64,000 nt of DNA from Vibrio litoralis DSM 17657 (GTDB lineage Bacteria; Pseudomonadota; Gammaproteobacteria; Enterobacterales; Vibrionaceae): the NCBI RefSeq assembly GCF_000426765.1, contig NZ_AUFZ01000018.1, positions 124,001 through 188,000 of the forward strand, read 5' to 3'. Within the stretch, counting starts at the first letter, position 1. Each line of letters starts with the position of its first letter. Positions 50,630 to 63,261 of this stretch are shown one piece after another. Position numbers and translations under genes: made by a program. The notes under the pieces are model-generated. The model was not told the origin of the DNA. It made no database searches and saw only the letters and a program-made list of their open reading frames with translations.

Positions 50630-51847
50630 TCAATCAGCTTGGTGTCTTAAAAATGCAGGGATATCAAGGTAACCACTGTCATTTTCATCCGGCTTCTTCA
50701 CTGTATTTGAATTTTCATTCGAAGCGCTTGATGAAGAACTTGTCGCCGGTGCTTTGTTAGTACGTAGCATCGGTTGTGGTGCTTCTTCTTCAGACTTAGC
50801 TGCTGGTTGAGCAGGTGCTTGTATTGCAGACTGAGGAGTCGCAACGGCTTTTGCTGAACCACCTTTAACTAAGGTGATATCAGGCTGATGCGAGTTACCA
50901 ATACCCGTAGCAACAACGGTTACGCGGATTTCATCACTCATATCAGGGTCAAGAGATGTACCAATAACAACCGTTGCATTATCTGAAGCAAATGCCTTAA
51001 CTGTGTTACCTACCGTTTCGAACTCTTCTAAACGCATATCTAGGCCAGCAGTGATGTTAACTAGCACACCACGCGCACCAGCAAGATCGATGTCTTCTAG
51101 TAATGGACTTGATATTGCAATTTCAGCTGCTTCTTCCGCACGGTCTTCACCAGTAGCCACACCGCTACCCATCATGGCATGACCCATTTCAGACATCACC
51201 GTACGTACGTCGGCAAAGTCAACATTCATCATACCTGGGCGAGTAATCAGCTCGGCAATACCCTGAACAGCATTACGTAATACATCATTCGCTTTAGCAA
51301 AGGCTTCAAGCAATGTAATACCACGGCCAAGAACTTTCAGCAGTTTTTCATTAGGAATGGTGATCAAAGAATCAACATGCTTTGAAAGCTCTTCAATACC
51401 TTGCTCAGCAAAAGCCATACGCTTTTTACCTTCAAAGCTAAACGGTTTAGTCACAACGGCTACGGTTAAAATACCAAGCTCTTTAGCAACTTCTGCAATC
51501 ACAGGCGCTGCACCAGTACCAGTACCACCGCCCATACCAGCCGCGATGAACACCATATCAGCGCCACCTAGAGCTGCTTTAATCGCTTCACGGTCCTCTA
51601 ATGCAGAGTCACGACCTACTTGAGGGTTTGCGCCTGCACCTAGACCTTTAGTGATATCGCCACCAATTTGAATAACATTGCTGACACTTACTTTACGTAG
51701 CGCTTGGGCATCCGTATTAACACTGATGAATTCCACCCCTTCGATGGACTCTCGCACCATGTGTTCTACGGCGTTGCCGCCACCGCCACCAACTCCAACG
51801 ACTTTAATTACAGCATCGTCAGACATTTCCATCATCGGTTCAAACAT
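50630..51847 (-). CDS. ftsZ: Cell division GTPase FtsZ
   Basis: A 405-residue tubulin homologue forming the Z ring. GTP-binding [10 protein letters not shown] with the N-terminal [10 protein letters not shown], synergy-loop residues [11 protein letters not shown], a Gln/Ser-rich linker (about 315-385), and an intact C-terminal peptide [11 protein letters not shown] for FtsA, ZipA and ZapD binding. GGAG lies 8 nt before the ATG. It follows ftsA by 33 bp. Confidence 0.98.
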   Translation of the reverse strand: MFEPMMEMSDDAVIKVVGVGGGGGNAVEHMVRESIEGVEFISVNTDAQALRKVSVSNVIQIGGDITKGLGAGANPQVGRDSALEDREAIKAALGGADMVFIAAGMGGGTGTGAAPVIAEVAKELGILTVAVVTKPFSFEGKKRMAFAEQGIEELSKHVDSLITIPNEKLLKVLGRGITLLEAFAKANDVLRNAVQGIAELITRPGMMNVDFADVRTVMSEMGHAMMGSGVATGEDRAEEAAEIAISSPLLEDIDLAGARGVLVNITAGLDMRLEEFETVGNTVKAFASDNATVVIGTSLDPDMSDEIRVTVVATGIGNSHQPDITLVKGGSAKAVATPQSAIQAPAQPAAKSEEEAPQPMLRTNKAPATSSSSSASNENSNTVKKPDENDSGYLDIPAFLRHQAD

Positions 51848-51880
51848 GTGTTTTCTCCGTTTCTTCCTGTTCGCCTCAGG

Positions 51881-53158
51881 TTAAAACTCTTTTTGTATCC
51901 AATTACGTAGCTTTTGAATGATATCAGCAAACGAACTACCAGAGCGCTGCTTTGGTGCTGAATGTTGATATTCACCCTCATCATAAAACTGGCTGTCTTT
52001 GGCGTAATGTAATAATCCAACCGCCGTTGCATGATATGGCTCTTTAACGTAGTCAGTTAACCCTCTGACCTCTAGGGGTTTACCAATTCTTACTTGGTTG
52101 CGAAATACGCGTTCTGCACACTCCACTAATCCTTCAATTTGTGATGCTCCACCCGTTAGCACAATACCTGCGGCTAAATGGTGTTTAATTCCATCTTCAC
52201 GTAACTTTGCTTGCACAGAATCAATGCTTTGATTAACCATGCCCATAAGCTCAGTATATCGGGGTTCTATCACTTCTGCCAAAGTTTGACGTTGTAAACT
52301 TCTAGAAGGACGACCTCCAACACTTGGTACGTTAACAGTATCATCTTTACTTACTAACTCGCTAAGCGCACAACCATACTTAACTTTTATCTCTTCAGCA
52401 TCGCTGACAGGTGTACCAAATGCAAAGGCAATGTCACTTGTTACTGCATTACCGGCATAAGAAAATACTTTTGTGTGACGTAGCGCACCACCAGTCCAGA
52501 TGGATAGTTCCATTGTACCAGCACCGATATCGATAACACAGACACCGAGTTCACGCTCATCATCAGTAATAACGGCATTACTTGATGCTAAGCCAGAGTA
52601 TATCAGCTGTTCCACTTTTAAATTACAGCGTTCTACCGCTTTGATGATATTTCTTGCCATGTCGTTGTGACAAGAAATCAAGTGAACACTCGCTTCCATA
52701 CGCACACCAGATAAACCAAGAGGGTTTTTAATCCCTTCTTGATAATCGATGGTGAACTCCTGAGGAATAATGTGCAAAATACGTTGCTCTTCACCGATTT
52801 TAATCGATTTAGCAGTATGAATAACACGATCCATATCGTCTTGAGAGACTTCTTCTTCTGAAATCGCCCCCATACCTTTTTCTATACGGCTAGCAATATG
52901 CTTACCTGAAAGAGAAAGATAGACGCTGGTAATTTGACATTCGGCCATTAATTCGGCTTGGTCAATAGCCCGTTGAACGGATTTTACAACCGATTCAAGA
53001 TCGTTAACACCACCTTTATCCATACCATGAGATGGGCTCATTCCGGCTCCGATGATGTTAATTTGTCCATCAGGAAGAACTTCACCAACTAACGCTGATA
53101 CAGTAGCTGTGCCAATATCAAGACCAACGACTATGTTGCCTTCTGCGGTCTTCGTCAT
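51881..53158 (-). CDS. ftsA: Cell division protein FtsA
   Basis: A 425-residue actin-like protein that tethers FtsZ to the membrane and activates the divisome. Actin-fold motifs VVGLDIGTATVSALV and VIDIGAGTMELSIW; the SHS2 (1C) domain; and a C-terminal amphipathic helix FADIIQKLRNWIQKEF for membrane binding. The ATG overlaps the ftsQ stop by 4 bp. Confidence 0.97.
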   Translation of the reverse strand: MTKTAEGNIVVGLDIGTATVSALVGEVLPDGQINIIGAGMSPSHGMDKGGVNDLESVVKSVQRAIDQAELMAECQITSVYLSLSGKHIASRIEKGMGAISEEEVSQDDMDRVIHTAKSIKIGEEQRILHIIPQEFTIDYQEGIKNPLGLSGVRMEASVHLISCHNDMARNIIKAVERCNLKVEQLIYSGLASSNAVITDDERELGVCVIDIGAGTMELSIWTGGALRHTKVFSYAGNAVTSDIAFAFGTPVSDAEEIKVKYGCALSELVSKDDTVNVPSVGGRPSRSLQRQTLAEVIEPRYTELMGMVNQSIDSVQAKLREDGIKHHLAAGIVLTGGASQIEGLVECAERVFRNQVRIGKPLEVRGLTDYVKEPYHATAVGLLHYAKDSQFYDEGEYQHSAPKQRSGSSFADIIQKLRNWIQKEF

Positions 53159-53931
53159 TTATTTCTCTCTTGTGCTGAATTATCATCTGGAATCCAACCG
53201 ATGGCGGCTCCAGTATCATATCGAAGATCGATGTAGCTAATTTGCTCAACTTTATCGCCCAAACGACTATAAAGTTTAATAAAACGATTCAAACGATCCT
53301 CACGAGCATCTTTTCCGAGCTCCAGGCGAATACCGTTATCTAATATTAATTGCCATGCACGTCTGTCATTTAATACCACAGAAGTAATGGTACGACCTAG
53401 CGGCTTTAACTTTTGCGTGCTTTTTTGCCAAACCGATAAGACTTGCTCACTTGCCCCTTCAGGCCCGTAAAGATTTACCGTATTTTCAGGTGCATCTTCC
53501 GGATGACCGTTAAAAATATGACCTTCAGGGTTTAATAAGGAATTGCCATTCCAAATCGCAATCGATTTATATTCAACAATATAAACTTTAACTAAGTCAG
53601 GCCATTGTTTTCTGATCGAAACTTGAGCAACCCAAGGTAGAGTTTGTAACACTTGCTGTAGCTGGTCCACATCTTGGGTCATAAATGTGCCCATGCGTGG
53701 TAGTTCAGCTAAAGCACCTTGCACCTGCTTAGGGCTTACATGATGCAAGTCCCCTTCAACCATTACACGCGAAAGAGGTAAACGCTGGTCATCGGTCATC
53801 CAACTAAACGTTGAGTAGATTAAGCTACCGATACCAATCACGACTAATAGTAAAAAAATACCACCAACCAAATGCTGCTTTTGTGATGATTGAATATTAT
53901 CTTCAGTCAAATCTTCCGCGGTGATATTCAT
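53155..53931 (-). CDS. ftsQ: Cell division protein FtsQ
   Basis: A 258-residue bitopic protein of the divisome: cytoplasmic N-tail, one membrane helix (about 22-44), POTRA domain (SRVMVEGDLHHVSPKQVQGAL), and beta domain ending YDTGAAIGW. It recruits FtsB/FtsL. A near-consensus sigma-70 promoter lies in the 138-bp gap to murC, so ftsQAZ can be expressed apart from the rest of the cluster. ddl is not present between murC and ftsQ. Confidence 0.93.
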   Translation of the reverse strand: MNITAEDLTEDNIQSSQKQHLVGGIFLLLVVIGIGSLIYSTFSWMTDDQRLPLSRVMVEGDLHHVSPKQVQGALAELPRMGTFMTQDVDQLQQVLQTLPWVAQVSIRKQWPDLVKVYIVEYKSIAIWNGNSLLNPEGHIFNGHPEDAPENTVNLYGPEGASEQVLSVWQKSTQKLKPLGRTITSVVLNDRRAWQLILDNGIRLELGKDAREDRLNRFIKLYSRLGDKVEQISYIDLRYDTGAAIGWIPDDNSAQERNK

Positions 53932-54023
53932 AATGAGCAGTTAGACTCTAAAATATTCATTAAATGCCCATGATCTGAGGTTAACTAATGGTACATTGCT
54001 GAAAATAACTACAATTAACAAGG

Positions 54024-54052
54024 ATTATACTGACCCAAGGCCTGAGTGCCAA
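54024..54052 (-). promoter_or_regulatory. strong sigma-70 promoter of ftsQAZ
   Basis: On the minus strand, -35 TTGGCA (54047-54052, 5 of 6 to consensus), exactly 17 bp, -10 TATAAT (54024-54029, 6 of 6). It lies 93 bp upstream of the ftsQ start. Confidence 0.85.
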
Positions 54053-54069
54053 GACAACTTACAGCTATT

Positions 54070-55536
54070 TTACTCACTAATGACTTTCATTTTGTCAATA
54101 TTCAATTGAAAGTCAGCCAAGTTCTTTGCGACACGGCCAACATCACCTGCGCCTTGAGTCAAAACCAAGTCATTATCTTCTAATAAACTTGCCAAGGTTG
54201 ATGGTAGTTTATTTGATGAATCAACAAATATTGGATCAACTTTGCCACGACTGCGAATTGTACGGCACAAAGAACGACTGTCAGCCCCTGCGATCGGTTT
54301 TTCACCAGCAGAATAGACATCGAGCATAACCAACACATCGACTTTTTCCAGAACATTAGCGAAGTCATCATACAAATCTCGTGTACGGCTATAACGGTGT
54401 GGTTGGAAAATCATCACTAAGCGCTTATCAGGCCAGCCTGAACGAGCAGCTTGAATGGTAACGTCAACCTCACTCGGGTGGTGACCATAATCATCCACCA
54501 GCATTGCCTGACCATTACCAGTCTCAAACTCACCGAGATGATCAAAACGACGACCGGTACCTTGAGTGCTCACTAAAGCACGCACAATCGCATCATCAGC
54601 AATATCATCTTCAGTGGCGACTGCAATAGCGGCTGAAGCATTTAACGCATTGTGTTTACCTGGAATATTTAGTGTAATCTCTAAATCGGCACGCCCTTGA
54701 CGTACCACGGTAAATTTTCCTTGCTGACCGTTTTGATGGTAGTTGACAATCCGCACATCTGCATCTTCAGAGAAACCATAAGTGATCACTTGGCGGCTGA
54801 CTCGTGGGATCAACTCTCTGACAACGGGATCATCAATACACATGATAGCTTGGCCATAGAATGGCAAATTATGCAGAAAATCGATAAAAGTTTGCTTCAA
54901 CGTCTCAAAATCACCACCATACGTGTCCATATGATCGGCTTCGATATTGGTAACAATGCTCACCATTGGTTGTAAATGTAAGAATGAAGCGTCACTCTCA
55001 TCAGCTTCAGCAATCAAGTAACGGCTAGAACCTAAGCGCGCGTTAGTCCCGGCACTTTTTACTAATCCACCATTAACAAAGGTAGGATCGAGGCCTGCCT
55101 CAAAATAAATTTGCGTGACAAGCGCTGTTGTAGTGGTTTTACCGTGAGTACCGGCAACCGCAATACCATGACGAAAACGCATCAGTTCAGCGAGCATTTC
55201 GGCGCGACGTACTACTGGAATACGTAATTCTTTAGCCGCAACCAATTCAGGATTTTCAGTTGAAATCGCAGTCGAGACCACCACCACACTGGCTTTTTCA
55301 ATATTAGCCGCTTGGTGACCAATGTATATTGTCGCTCCTTTTGACTTCAAACGCTCAGTTACGGTGTTTTCATTCAAATCAGAACCGCTAATGTCATAAC
55401 CTTCATTGAGTAAGACTTCAGCTATACCACTCATGCCAGCACCGCCAATACCTACAAAGTGAATGCACTTTACTCGGCGCATTTCAGGTACGATAGAACG
55501 TAATTCAGATAGGTTGGGATTTTGTTTTGTTAACAT
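54070..55536 (-). CDS. murC: UDP-N-acetylmuramate--L-alanine ligase
   Basis: A 488-residue Mur ligase that adds L-Ala to UDP-MurNAc. N-terminal [20 protein letters not shown] site [25 protein letters not shown], and [17 protein letters not shown] chose the ATG at 55536, preceded by GAGAAAG; the homologous N-terminus ([15 protein letters not shown]) supports it. It lies 10 bp after murG. A 20-residue longer form would overlap murG and has no family support. Confidence 0.96.
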   Translation of the reverse strand: MLTKQNPNLSELRSIVPEMRRVKCIHFVGIGGAGMSGIAEVLLNEGYDISGSDLNENTVTERLKSKGATIYIGHQAANIEKASVVVVSTAISTENPELVAAKELRIPVVRRAEMLAELMRFRHGIAVAGTHGKTTTTALVTQIYFEAGLDPTFVNGGLVKSAGTNARLGSSRYLIAEADESDASFLHLQPMVSIVTNIEADHMDTYGGDFETLKQTFIDFLHNLPFYGQAIMCIDDPVVRELIPRVSRQVITYGFSEDADVRIVNYHQNGQQGKFTVVRQGRADLEITLNIPGKHNALNASAAIAVATEDDIADDAIVRALVSTQGTGRRFDHLGEFETGNGQAMLVDDYGHHPSEVDVTIQAARSGWPDKRLVMIFQPHRYSRTRDLYDDFANVLEKVDVLVMLDVYSAGEKPIAGADSRSLCRTIRSRGKVDPIFVDSSNKLPSTLASLLEDNDLVLTQGAGDVGRVAKNLADFQLNIDKMKVISE

Positions 55537-55546
55537 CAATTCTTTC

Positions 55547-56611
55547 TCAATATTGGCTGACAGCGATAATCGCTTCAGCAACTCGTGTGTCGGCATCGGT
55601 AATGGCAGCAGCTCGTGATTTTTCTGCCATCGCTAGTAACTGAGTCCGATCCAGTTGTTGTATTTGTTCAATTAAAACTTGCTCAGTCAAATCAGGCTGC
55701 TCAATCATTAAAGCGGCGCCACATTGAACAAGATGATCAGCATTCAGTGCTTGCTGGCGATCTTTATGCATAAAGGGAATAAAAATAGCCCCAACACCAG
55801 CAGCAGACACTTCAGAAACCGTCAAAGCACCAGAGCGACATACTAATAAATCTGCCCACTCATACGCTTGCGCCACATCATCAATAAACTCGGTAACCTG
55901 AGCATTGTTCACTTGGTTTTCTAGGTACAGAGATTCCACCATCTGTTGTTGACCTTTACCTGCTTGATGATGGATTTGGTAATCATCACCTAAGGCTTTT
56001 ATAACGGGCGGTAACGTTGTGTTAAGTATTCGGGCACCTTGGCTACCACCCATAACCAAAATACGGATAGGCCCATCGCGTGGCTCTAAGCGTTGTTTTG
56101 GCTCAGCAATTTCAACGACATCTTGTCGTACAGGGTTTCCCACCACTTCAGCATTAGGAAATGCACCAGGGAATGCTTGCATCACTCGCTGGGCTATTTT
56201 AGATAACCATTGATTAGTTAAACCGGCGACGGCATTTTGCTCGTGCAGAACCACTGGAATCCCAGACATCCAAGCCGCAACACCACCGGGGCCACTTACA
56301 TACCCCCCCATACCTAAAACCACATCAGGTTGCCAAGCTTTGATATGTTTTTTGGCTTGCACAATGGCATTAACAATTTGAAAAGGTGCCTTAATTAGCT
56401 TAGCAAGCCCTTGGCCTCGTAGACCTTTTACATGAATAAAATCAATTTCAATACCATGCTTTGGTACTAAATCGGCTTCCATACGATCCGGAGTGCCTAA
56501 CCAGCGAATTTCCCAACCTTGCTGTTGCAACTTTTTCGCTACAGCCAAACCAGGGAATACATGTCCTCCAGTGCCACCAGCCATTACTAATAAACGTTTA
56601 TTCTTTTTCAT
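55547..56611 (-). CDS. murG: Lipid II synthase MurG
   Basis: A 354-residue peripheral membrane glycosyltransferase that adds GlcNAc to lipid I. N-terminal [28 protein letters not shown] [27 protein letters not shown], and [15 protein letters not shown]. The ATG at 56611 lies inside the end of ftsW (14-bp overlap); a GTG two codons up is also possible. Tight packing implies coupling. Confidence 0.95.
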   Translation of the reverse strand: MKKNKRLLVMAGGTGGHVFPGLAVAKKLQQQGWEIRWLGTPDRMEADLVPKHGIEIDFIHVKGLRGQGLAKLIKAPFQIVNAIVQAKKHIKAWQPDVVLGMGGYVSGPGGVAAWMSGIPVVLHEQNAVAGLTNQWLSKIAQRVMQAFPGAFPNAEVVGNPVRQDVVEIAEPKQRLEPRDGPIRILVMGGSQGARILNTTLPPVIKALGDDYQIHHQAGKGQQQMVESLYLENQVNNAQVTEFIDDVAQAYEWADLLVCRSGALTVSEVSAAGVGAIFIPFMHKDRQQALNADHLVQCGAALMIEQPDLTEQVLIEQIQQLDRTQLLAMAEKSRAAAITDADTRVAEAIIAVSQY

Positions 56612-57848
56612 TATCACTTAATTCTTGTTGGGTTTGCTCTGGTTGAGATTTCTTTTCACTTATCGGTTTGGCTCTACCTGACAACTCTGCCAAACGCCGC
56701 TCATAATCAATACGTAACAACAGTGCTACCGCCGTCATCATAATTATAAGACTAGATCCACCATAGCTGATCAACGGTAATGTTAAACCTTTCGTCGGTA
56801 CAATCGCAGCCGCTGCACCGACGTTAACTAAAGTTTGAAACGCGAACCAAATACTAATACTGGTTGCTAAAAAACCACCAAATAAATGACCCGACTCAAG
56901 CGACTTCTTACCAATCGATAATGCTTTATATACCAAAGCAAAAATCATCAATAAAACCAATGTCACGCCAATAAAGCCTAATTCTTCACCGACTACAGCA
57001 AACACGAAGTCAGTATGAGCCTCAGGCAAATATTCTAGTTTTTGAATCGAGTTACCTAACCCTTGCCCAAATAAACCACCACGACCAAATGCCATTAAAG
57101 ATTGGGTTAACTGATAGCCACTACCGAAAGGATCTTCAAATGGGTTCATGAACGAGGTTACGCGACGCATACGGTAAGGTTCCGCTACAATCAACAAGGC
57201 TACTGCGCCGATGCCGACCAATAGTAGAGCGATAAACTGTTTTAGTTTTGCTCCCGCAATAAATAGCATACCGAATAGCGTCACCAACATTACTACCACG
57301 GTACCTAAATCTGGCTGAGCAAGCAGTAATACCGCCAAGCAGCCAAAGACGATAATTGGTTTGATAAAGCCGCCAAAAAATGAGCTTTTCACTTCATCAT
57401 GCTTACGAACTAGGTAGCTAGACATAAAAATAAATAATGATAACTTGGCCACTTCCGCAGGCTGTAAGTTAAATAAGCCTAATGGGATCCAGCGAGACGC
57501 ACCATTAACGGAATGCCCAACCAGCAATACCACTAACAATAAAAACATAGAAAATAAAAGTAAGTGCATACTATGCTTCATCCAACGCTCTAACGGGATT
57601 TGTACCACTACAGTCGCAGCACATAAAGCGAGAAATAAGAATATGCCATGTCTCACCATAAAGTGAAACGGTTCGCCAGTTAGACGAGTACTGATAGGAA
57701 AAGAGGCTGACGTTACCATCACCAGACCAGTTAACATTAAGCTAAATGCTAACCAAACCAATTGACGGTCGTAAAGTACATCAGGAGAAGCTTGACTCAC
57801 CCATCCTTGAAATCCTTTACCCATATTTTGCACTTTTGCTTTAACCAC
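56598..57848 (-). CDS. ftsW: Peptidoglycan polymerase FtsW
   Basis: A 416-residue SEDS-family glycosyltransferase acting with FtsI at the septum; about ten helices. Conserved GVGRWIPLG-type [64 protein letters not shown], and a C-terminal GGSSL. The start is GTG, with GAAGG 6 nt upstream; the first ATG is eight codons further in. The C-tail is charged and rich in Gln/Glu. Confidence 0.95.
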   Translation of the reverse strand: MVKAKVQNMGKGFQGWVSQASPDVLYDRQLVWLAFSLMLTGLVMVTSASFPISTRLTGEPFHFMVRHGIFLFLALCAATVVVQIPLERWMKHSMHLLLFSMFLLLVVLLVGHSVNGASRWIPLGLFNLQPAEVAKLSLFIFMSSYLVRKHDEVKSSFFGGFIKPIIVFGCLAVLLLAQPDLGTVVVMLVTLFGMLFIAGAKLKQFIALLLVGIGAVALLIVAEPYRMRRVTSFMNPFEDPFGSGYQLTQSLMAFGRGGLFGQGLGNSIQKLEYLPEAHTDFVFAVVGEELGFIGVTLVLLMIFALVYKALSIGKKSLESGHLFGGFLATSISIWFAFQTLVNVGAAAAIVPTKGLTLPLISYGGSSLIIMMTAVALLLRIDYERRLAELSGRAKPISEKKSQPEQTQQELSDNEKE

Positions 57849-57889
57849 GGTCAGCCTTCAATCCGATAAATGAGCAATGAGAAAAATTA

Positions 57890-59230
57890 TTAAGACGATA
57901 ATTTCGCATAATGTTGCGCCAAACGAGTAAACTCATCTCCTCTGGACATAAAGTTTTTAAATTGATCAAAACTAGCACAAGCAGGAGATAGCATAACTAA
58001 ATCACCCGCTTTTAATTGATCGTGAAACGACTTAATTGCTTGTTCCATGGTTTCCCAACGCTGTGCCGAAGGGTGTAGTGGAACAAACGAATCACCATCT
58101 TGACCAAAGCAATGCAATTGAACATTTAAGCTTTTCAGCACAGGTGCTAGTTCAGAGAAATCCGCTCCTTTTCCAACACCACCGACCAACAAATGTAGGC
58201 AGCCCGTTAATTGCAACCCAGACAATGCTGCTAAGGTACTCGCCACATTGGTTGCTTTAGAATCATTGATCCATTTGATGCCATTATTATCCACAACTAA
58301 CTGGCAGCGATGTGTTAGCCCTGAGTAAGTTTTCAGTGCAGGTACTACACTAGCTAACTCAACATCAACACTATCCAATAAAGCTAAAGCAACTAAGCTA
58401 TTGGAAATATTGTGTCGGCCGACAAGTTTTAAATCCTCAACCGCGACAATTGGCTGCCCTTGCTTAGAAAGATATTCTTGCGCTTCTAACCACACCAAGC
58501 CAAAGTCTTGCTCATCAAAGCCAAAACTGACAACTGGAGTATCATTTTTTGGATAGGTATCTGGTTCAGCACGATTAACAATCGCTTTATCGGCATGCAA
58601 GAAAATACGTTGTTTCGCCTCAGCATAGTCTTCCATACCTTGGTAGCGATCCATATGATCTTCAGAAAGATTCAAATAAGCAGCCGCGGCCAATTTCAGT
58701 GATGAGGTGGTTTCCAATTGAAAACTAGAGAGTTCCAACACATACAAATCCACATCATCAGCGAGTAGCTCCAAAGCTGGCACACCGATATTACCACCGA
58801 CACCAACCGTTAACCCGGCAGACTTAGCTAAAACGCCAGTTAAATCGGTGACCGTACTTTTGCCATTTGAACCTGTGATAGCAACCACAGGTGCATTGGC
58901 TGTCCATGCAAATAACTCGATATCACCGACTACTGGAATATTGCTTGCCAACGCTTGTTGAATCTCAGGAGTAGCTAATGCAATTCCCGGATTGGTCACA
59001 ATTAAGTCTGCTTCCAATAACCAATCAAGCTGCCAACTACCAGTATGTACTTCAACGCTAGCATCCAGCGATTCCACACCGGGTGGCTTTGCACGAGTAT
59101 CAATAACCTTTATCGATAAATCATAAGGTAGTTTTTGTAAATATCGAACAACGGATAACCCCGTCACACCCAAGCCAACCACAACGACACGTTGTATCCC
59201 TTGCCATTTTGCTAATAATGAGTGTGACAT
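57890..59230 (-). CDS. murD: UDP-MurNAc-L-alanine--D-glutamate ligase
   Basis: A 446-residue Mur ligase adding D-Glu. ATP site [51 protein letters not shown], and [13 protein letters not shown] at the end. I chose the ATG at 59230, with AGGA 9 nt upstream; longer forms overlap mraY and lack family support. Confidence 0.95.
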   Translation of the reverse strand: MSHSLLAKWQGIQRVVVVGLGVTGLSVVRYLQKLPYDLSIKVIDTRAKPPGVESLDASVEVHTGSWQLDWLLEADLIVTNPGIALATPEIQQALASNIPVVGDIELFAWTANAPVVAITGSNGKSTVTDLTGVLAKSAGLTVGVGGNIGVPALELLADDVDLYVLELSSFQLETTSSLKLAAAAYLNLSEDHMDRYQGMEDYAEAKQRIFLHADKAIVNRAEPDTYPKNDTPVVSFGFDEQDFGLVWLEAQEYLSKQGQPIVAVEDLKLVGRHNISNSLVALALLDSVDVELASVVPALKTYSGLTHRCQLVVDNNGIKWINDSKATNVASTLAALSGLQLTGCLHLLVGGVGKGADFSELAPVLKSLNVQLHCFGQDGDSFVPLHPSAQRWETMEQAIKSFHDQLKAGDLVMLSPACASFDQFKNFMSRGDEFTRLAQHYAKLSS

Positions 59231-59250
59231 AAAGTAATATCCTATAAAAA

Positions 59251-60333
59251 TTAACGTATTTTCAGTGTCGCTAAGCCAATTAATACCAGCACGATAGAGA
59301 TGATCCAAAAACGCACGATAACACGAGGTTCCGGCCAACCTTTTAATTCGTAATGGTGGTGAATCGGCGCCATACGGAAAATACGCTGACCACGTAGTTT
59401 ATAAGAGCCGACTTGCAAGATAACCGACAGGGTTTCCATCACGAATACACCGCCCATGATCACCAATACAAATTCTTGGCGAACCAAAACAGCAATCGTA
59501 CCTAAAGCACCACCTAGCGCTAATGAACCAACATCGCCCATAAATACTTGTGCTGGATAAGTGTTAAACCATAAAAAGCCCAAGCCTGCGCCGACTATCG
59601 CGGTACAAACAATCACAAGTTCACTGGTGTAGGGAATATAAGGAATGTGTAAATATTCAGAGAAGTTAACGTTACCCGTTGCCCACGCAATAACACCAAA
59701 GCCAGCTGCAACCAGTACCGTTGGCATGATCGCTAAGCCATCTAGGCCGTCGGTTAAGTTAACCGCATTACTGGTACCAACGATTACAAAGTAAGTCAGC
59801 ACGATATACATCAAACCAAGTTGTGGCATCACATCTTTAAAGAAAGGAACCACTAACTGAGTCGCTGAAGTATCTTTGCCCATTGCATATAGAGCAAAAG
59901 CTACGCCTAGTGCAATCACTGACTGCCAAAAGTACTTCCAGCGAGCAATCAAGCCATCGGTATTTTTGCGCACGACTTTACGGTAGTCATCCACAAAACC
60001 GACTACACCATAGCCAAGCAGTACAGCCATCACCGCCCAAACATAAGGGTTAGATAAATCTGCCCAGAGGAAAACGGTCGCCGTGATCGCCGCCAGTATC
60101 ATCACTCCGCCCATCGTTGGGGTGCCACGTTTACTAAAGTGAGATTCAGGGCCGTCATTACGCACGACTTGGCCAATCTGTAAAAGCTGCAAACGTTGGA
60201 TAAGTTTAGGTCCCATCCAAAGAGATAATCCCAAAGCGGTCAAAATGCTCAAAATCGCTCGAAAAGAGAGATATTCAAACAATCGGAAAAAGGATAAATA
60301 TGGCTGTAACAGTTCTGCGAGCCAAATAATCAT
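59251..60333 (-). CDS. mraY: Phospho-MurNAc-pentapeptide transferase MraY
   Basis: A 360-residue, ten-helix enzyme that makes lipid I. Active-site aspartates in [10 protein letters not shown] and [11 protein letters not shown], and the histidine loop [13 protein letters not shown]. Length matches E. coli MraY exactly. Its ATG overlaps the murF stop by 4 bp, with GGAG 9 nt upstream. Confidence 0.97.
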   Translation of the reverse strand: MIIWLAELLQPYLSFFRLFEYLSFRAILSILTALGLSLWMGPKLIQRLQLLQIGQVVRNDGPESHFSKRGTPTMGGVMILAAITATVFLWADLSNPYVWAVMAVLLGYGVVGFVDDYRKVVRKNTDGLIARWKYFWQSVIALGVAFALYAMGKDTSATQLVVPFFKDVMPQLGLMYIVLTYFVIVGTSNAVNLTDGLDGLAIMPTVLVAAGFGVIAWATGNVNFSEYLHIPYIPYTSELVIVCTAIVGAGLGFLWFNTYPAQVFMGDVGSLALGGALGTIAVLVRQEFVLVIMGGVFVMETLSVILQVGSYKLRGQRIFRMAPIHHHYELKGWPEPRVIVRFWIISIVLVLIGLATLKIR

Positions 60334-61730
60334 GCGTAGTTCTCCTTCAAAGCAGCAACAACCTGACTCATTTTAGAGCTGTTTGCCCCTTTGATCAGTA
60401 AAGTGTGTTTTTGGTCTGCTTGCATTTCTAGTTTTGGGTTAGGTAAGTGCTGCTTAATAAAATCAATCATAGCGCTATGGGTAGTAAAATGTTTACCACA
60501 AGTCGATAAATCATTGGTTTGTTGGCAAAGCAGGCTAATAATCGCGGTATCCTCTCCAAAAGTGAGGACATAGTCAAAATTATATTGCGCCGCATGCTCG
60601 CCAACTTCTCGGTGTAGCGCTTGGCTTTCTTCACCAAGCTCTGCCATATAACCAAGAATCAACCAGCGGGTGCCTTGATAGTTTGCTAATAAATCGGCGG
60701 CAGCTTTCATCGCAGGTACGCTGGCATTATAGCTGTCATCAATCACGCGTACTTGCTCGGTTAAATCAATCGCTTCCACTCGGCCTTTAACATGGCTTGG
60801 TACCTGTAAACCACTGACTACTTCATCTAACGTCGCTCCCGCTTGAACCGCCATCGCGGCAGCAGCCAAAGCATTGCTGATATTGTGTTTGCCGATCATA
60901 GGTAAGCTCACGGATTTTTCACCGAGAGGGCTTACCAAAACAAATGAAGCTTCACCGCGCTGGTTGACTTCAATTTGTTGTGAATAAAAATCCGCATCCG
61001 AATTATTGACCGAAAAAGTAATAACATTTTTATCAGCCAAGATAGATTGCCAATGAGATAAACCATTACTGTCTAGGTTAACGACCGCATCGCCACCAGC
61101 AGATAGGCCTTGGTAAATTTCACCTTTCGCTTTTGCTACACCATCAATTGAGCCAAAGCCCTCTAAGTGCGCAGCGGCAACATTATTCACTAACGCAATA
61201 TCAGGTTGAACCAAGCTAGTGGTATAAGCGATTTCACCTAAATGGTTCGCGCCTAATTCAATCACTGCATAATCGTCATTTTCTTGGGTACGTAACAGCG
61301 TTAACGGAACACCAATTTCATTATTAAAGTTACCGGCGGTAGCAAGTACTTGGCCTTTTTGGTTTAAAATAGCAGCCAACATCTCTTTGACTGTGGTTTT
61401 TCCGCAGCTTCCTGTCAGCGCTAAGGTTTTCGCCTTTGATTGTTGGTGCATCCATTGTCCAAGTTGACCGAGTGCTTTTTGAGTATCTGCGACAACAACT
61501 TGTGGAATATTGAGTTCGAGCTTCTTAGCAACTAATAAAGCATTGGCACCAGAATCTACCGCTTGCTGACAAAAATCATGGGCGTCGAATCGCTCACCAA
61601 TTAAGGCAACAAATAAAGCGCCGGATTCAACGCTGCGGGTATCGGTCGTCACAGAGGTAATGTCGGTATTGTCACCGATAAGAGTACCTGAGGTGATCTG
61701 GGCAAGTTGCTGTAAAGAAAATGGGATCAT
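60330..61730 (-). CDS. murF: UDP-MurNAc-tripeptide--D-Ala-D-Ala ligase
   Basis: A 466-residue Mur ligase that adds D-Ala-D-Ala. ATP site [40 protein letters not shown], and [14 protein letters not shown]. The start overlaps the murE stop by 4 bp. The dipeptide must come from a Ddl encoded elsewhere, since ddl is missing from this cluster. Confidence 0.96.
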   Translation of the reverse strand: MIPFSLQQLAQITSGTLIGDNTDITSVTTDTRSVESGALFVALIGERFDAHDFCQQAVDSGANALLVAKKLELNIPQVVVADTQKALGQLGQWMHQQSKAKTLALTGSCGKTTVKEMLAAILNQKGQVLATAGNFNNEIGVPLTLLRTQENDDYAVIELGANHLGEIAYTTSLVQPDIALVNNVAAAHLEGFGSIDGVAKAKGEIYQGLSAGGDAVVNLDSNGLSHWQSILADKNVITFSVNNSDADFYSQQIEVNQRGEASFVLVSPLGEKSVSLPMIGKHNISNALAAAAMAVQAGATLDEVVSGLQVPSHVKGRVEAIDLTEQVRVIDDSYNASVPAMKAAADLLANYQGTRWLILGYMAELGEESQALHREVGEHAAQYNFDYVLTFGEDTAIISLLCQQTNDLSTCGKHFTTHSAMIDFIKQHLPNPKLEMQADQKHTLLIKGANSSKMSQVVAALKENYA

Positions 61731-63256
61731 AAAGGTAATCCTAATAAAACTTGTGCGGTTTCGCGGTCAGAATAATGTACGGTTTGGCCATTAATGATTT
61801 GATAGTCTTCATGTCCTTTGCCCGCTAATAAAATAATATCGTTCTCACCGGCGTGTTGCAGAGCATATTGACACGCTTGATAACGAGAGTGGATCACATG
61901 AATCTGTTCTGGGTTTACCGCCCCTTGCAACATATCGGCGACGATTTGAGCCGGATCTTCAGAGCGAGGGTTATCATCAGTAATGATCGACTCATCGGCA
62001 AGACTCTCAGATATTTCCGTCATCATTGGGCGCTTACCGGAATCACGATCCCCACCACAACCAAAGATTGACCAAAGTTTTCCTTGGCAATGAACACGTA
62101 GAGCCATCAATGCTTTTTCTAACGCATCTGGTGTGTGTGCGTAGTCTACGACAACTTTAGCTTGCGGTTTAGACGCTTGGAAAAGCTCCATACGACCGAT
62201 TACCGGCGTCAATTGAGGAGCAACTTGAACTAACTTATCTAACTCAAAACCTAGACTCAACAAGGTTGCTAACGCCACCAGCAAATTACTGGCATTGAAA
62301 GCGCCAATTAACGGGGCTTGCAGGTCTGCAGTTCCCCAATGACCATCAATCGATAAGCTGATTCCGGTATCTGAGTAATGAACCTCATTGGCCCACAAAC
62401 AACGATTTGTTGACGATGGGTATATCGAACCTGTTTGGTCTGAAGCAGGTTGTGTAGAAACAGATTGCGGCTTAGCTAAAGAAACGGTAATGGCATCAGG
62501 TAAACGCTTAAGCCATTGCTGACCAACCCCATCATCTGCATTAATAATTTTATGCTGGCAGTCATGTTGAGAAAACAAACTGAATTTTGCTTCTGCGTAT
62601 TCTTCCATACTACCGTGATAATCAAGGTGATCACGGCTTAAGTTGGTAAATGCAGCAGCAGCGAAAGGTAACGCTTTAACACGTCCTTGCACGAGACCAT
62701 GGGAGGAAACTTCTAATGCCGTATATTGAGCACCTTGTTGTTGCAATTGGCTTAATGTCTGCTGAATTTCAATTGCATTACCCGTGGTGTTGACCGCAGG
62801 TTTTAGAACGTTCAAAAATCCATTGCCTGTTGTTCCCATCACCGCGGCTTTTTTGCCAACCAAGTCTATCCACTGGGCAATCAACTGTGAAATGGTGGTT
62901 TTCCCGTTGGTGCCAGTAATGCCGATTAATTGCATCGGAGCAAACTGATATAAACGCGCCGCAAGGTATGAAAGCTGCGATCCTATTTCTGATAAGTAAA
63001 TAACCGGCACGCCTGAACACCATTCAACATATTGATGAGGCTTTTCCTGGCTAGCATCTGCAATAACCGCAACCACACCAGAAGAAATCGCTTTATCAAT
63101 AAAGACACGACCATCAACCGCATGACCTTGAATGGCAACAAATACATCACCAGTGGACACTTTACGACTATCAAGCTGTAAATCCGCGACACTAATGGCG
63201 AATTCAGAATCTAATTCAATCCAAGGTTTTAACAAATCAGAAAGTAATCGAGCCAT
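61727..63256 (-). CDS. murE: UDP-MurNAc-dipeptide--meso-diaminopimelate ligase
   Basis: A 509-residue Mur ligase. ATP site [37 protein letters not shown], and the DNPRSEDP motif that marks meso-DAP rather than L-Lys use. A Ser/Gln/Pro-rich insertion ([19 protein letters not shown], near residues 264-282) is longer than in E. coli MurE. GGAG lies upstream of the ATG. It follows ftsI by 5 bp. Confidence 0.96.
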   Translation of the reverse strand: MARLLSDLLKPWIELDSEFAISVADLQLDSRKVSTGDVFVAIQGHAVDGRVFIDKAISSGVVAVIADASQEKPHQYVEWCSGVPVIYLSEIGSQLSYLAARLYQFAPMQLIGITGTNGKTTISQLIAQWIDLVGKKAAVMGTTGNGFLNVLKPAVNTTGNAIEIQQTLSQLQQQGAQYTALEVSSHGLVQGRVKALPFAAAAFTNLSRDHLDYHGSMEEYAEAKFSLFSQHDCQHKIINADDGVGQQWLKRLPDAITVSLAKPQSVSTQPASDQTGSIYPSSTNRCLWANEVHYSDTGISLSIDGHWGTADLQAPLIGAFNASNLLVALATLLSLGFELDKLVQVAPQLTPVIGRMELFQASKPQAKVVVDYAHTPDALEKALMALRVHCQGKLWSIFGCGGDRDSGKRPMMTEISESLADESIITDDNPRSEDPAQIVADMLQGAVNPEQIHVIHSRYQACQYALQHAGENDIILLAGKGHEDYQIINGQTVHYSDRETAQVLLGLPL

Positions 63257-63261
63257 ATTTT

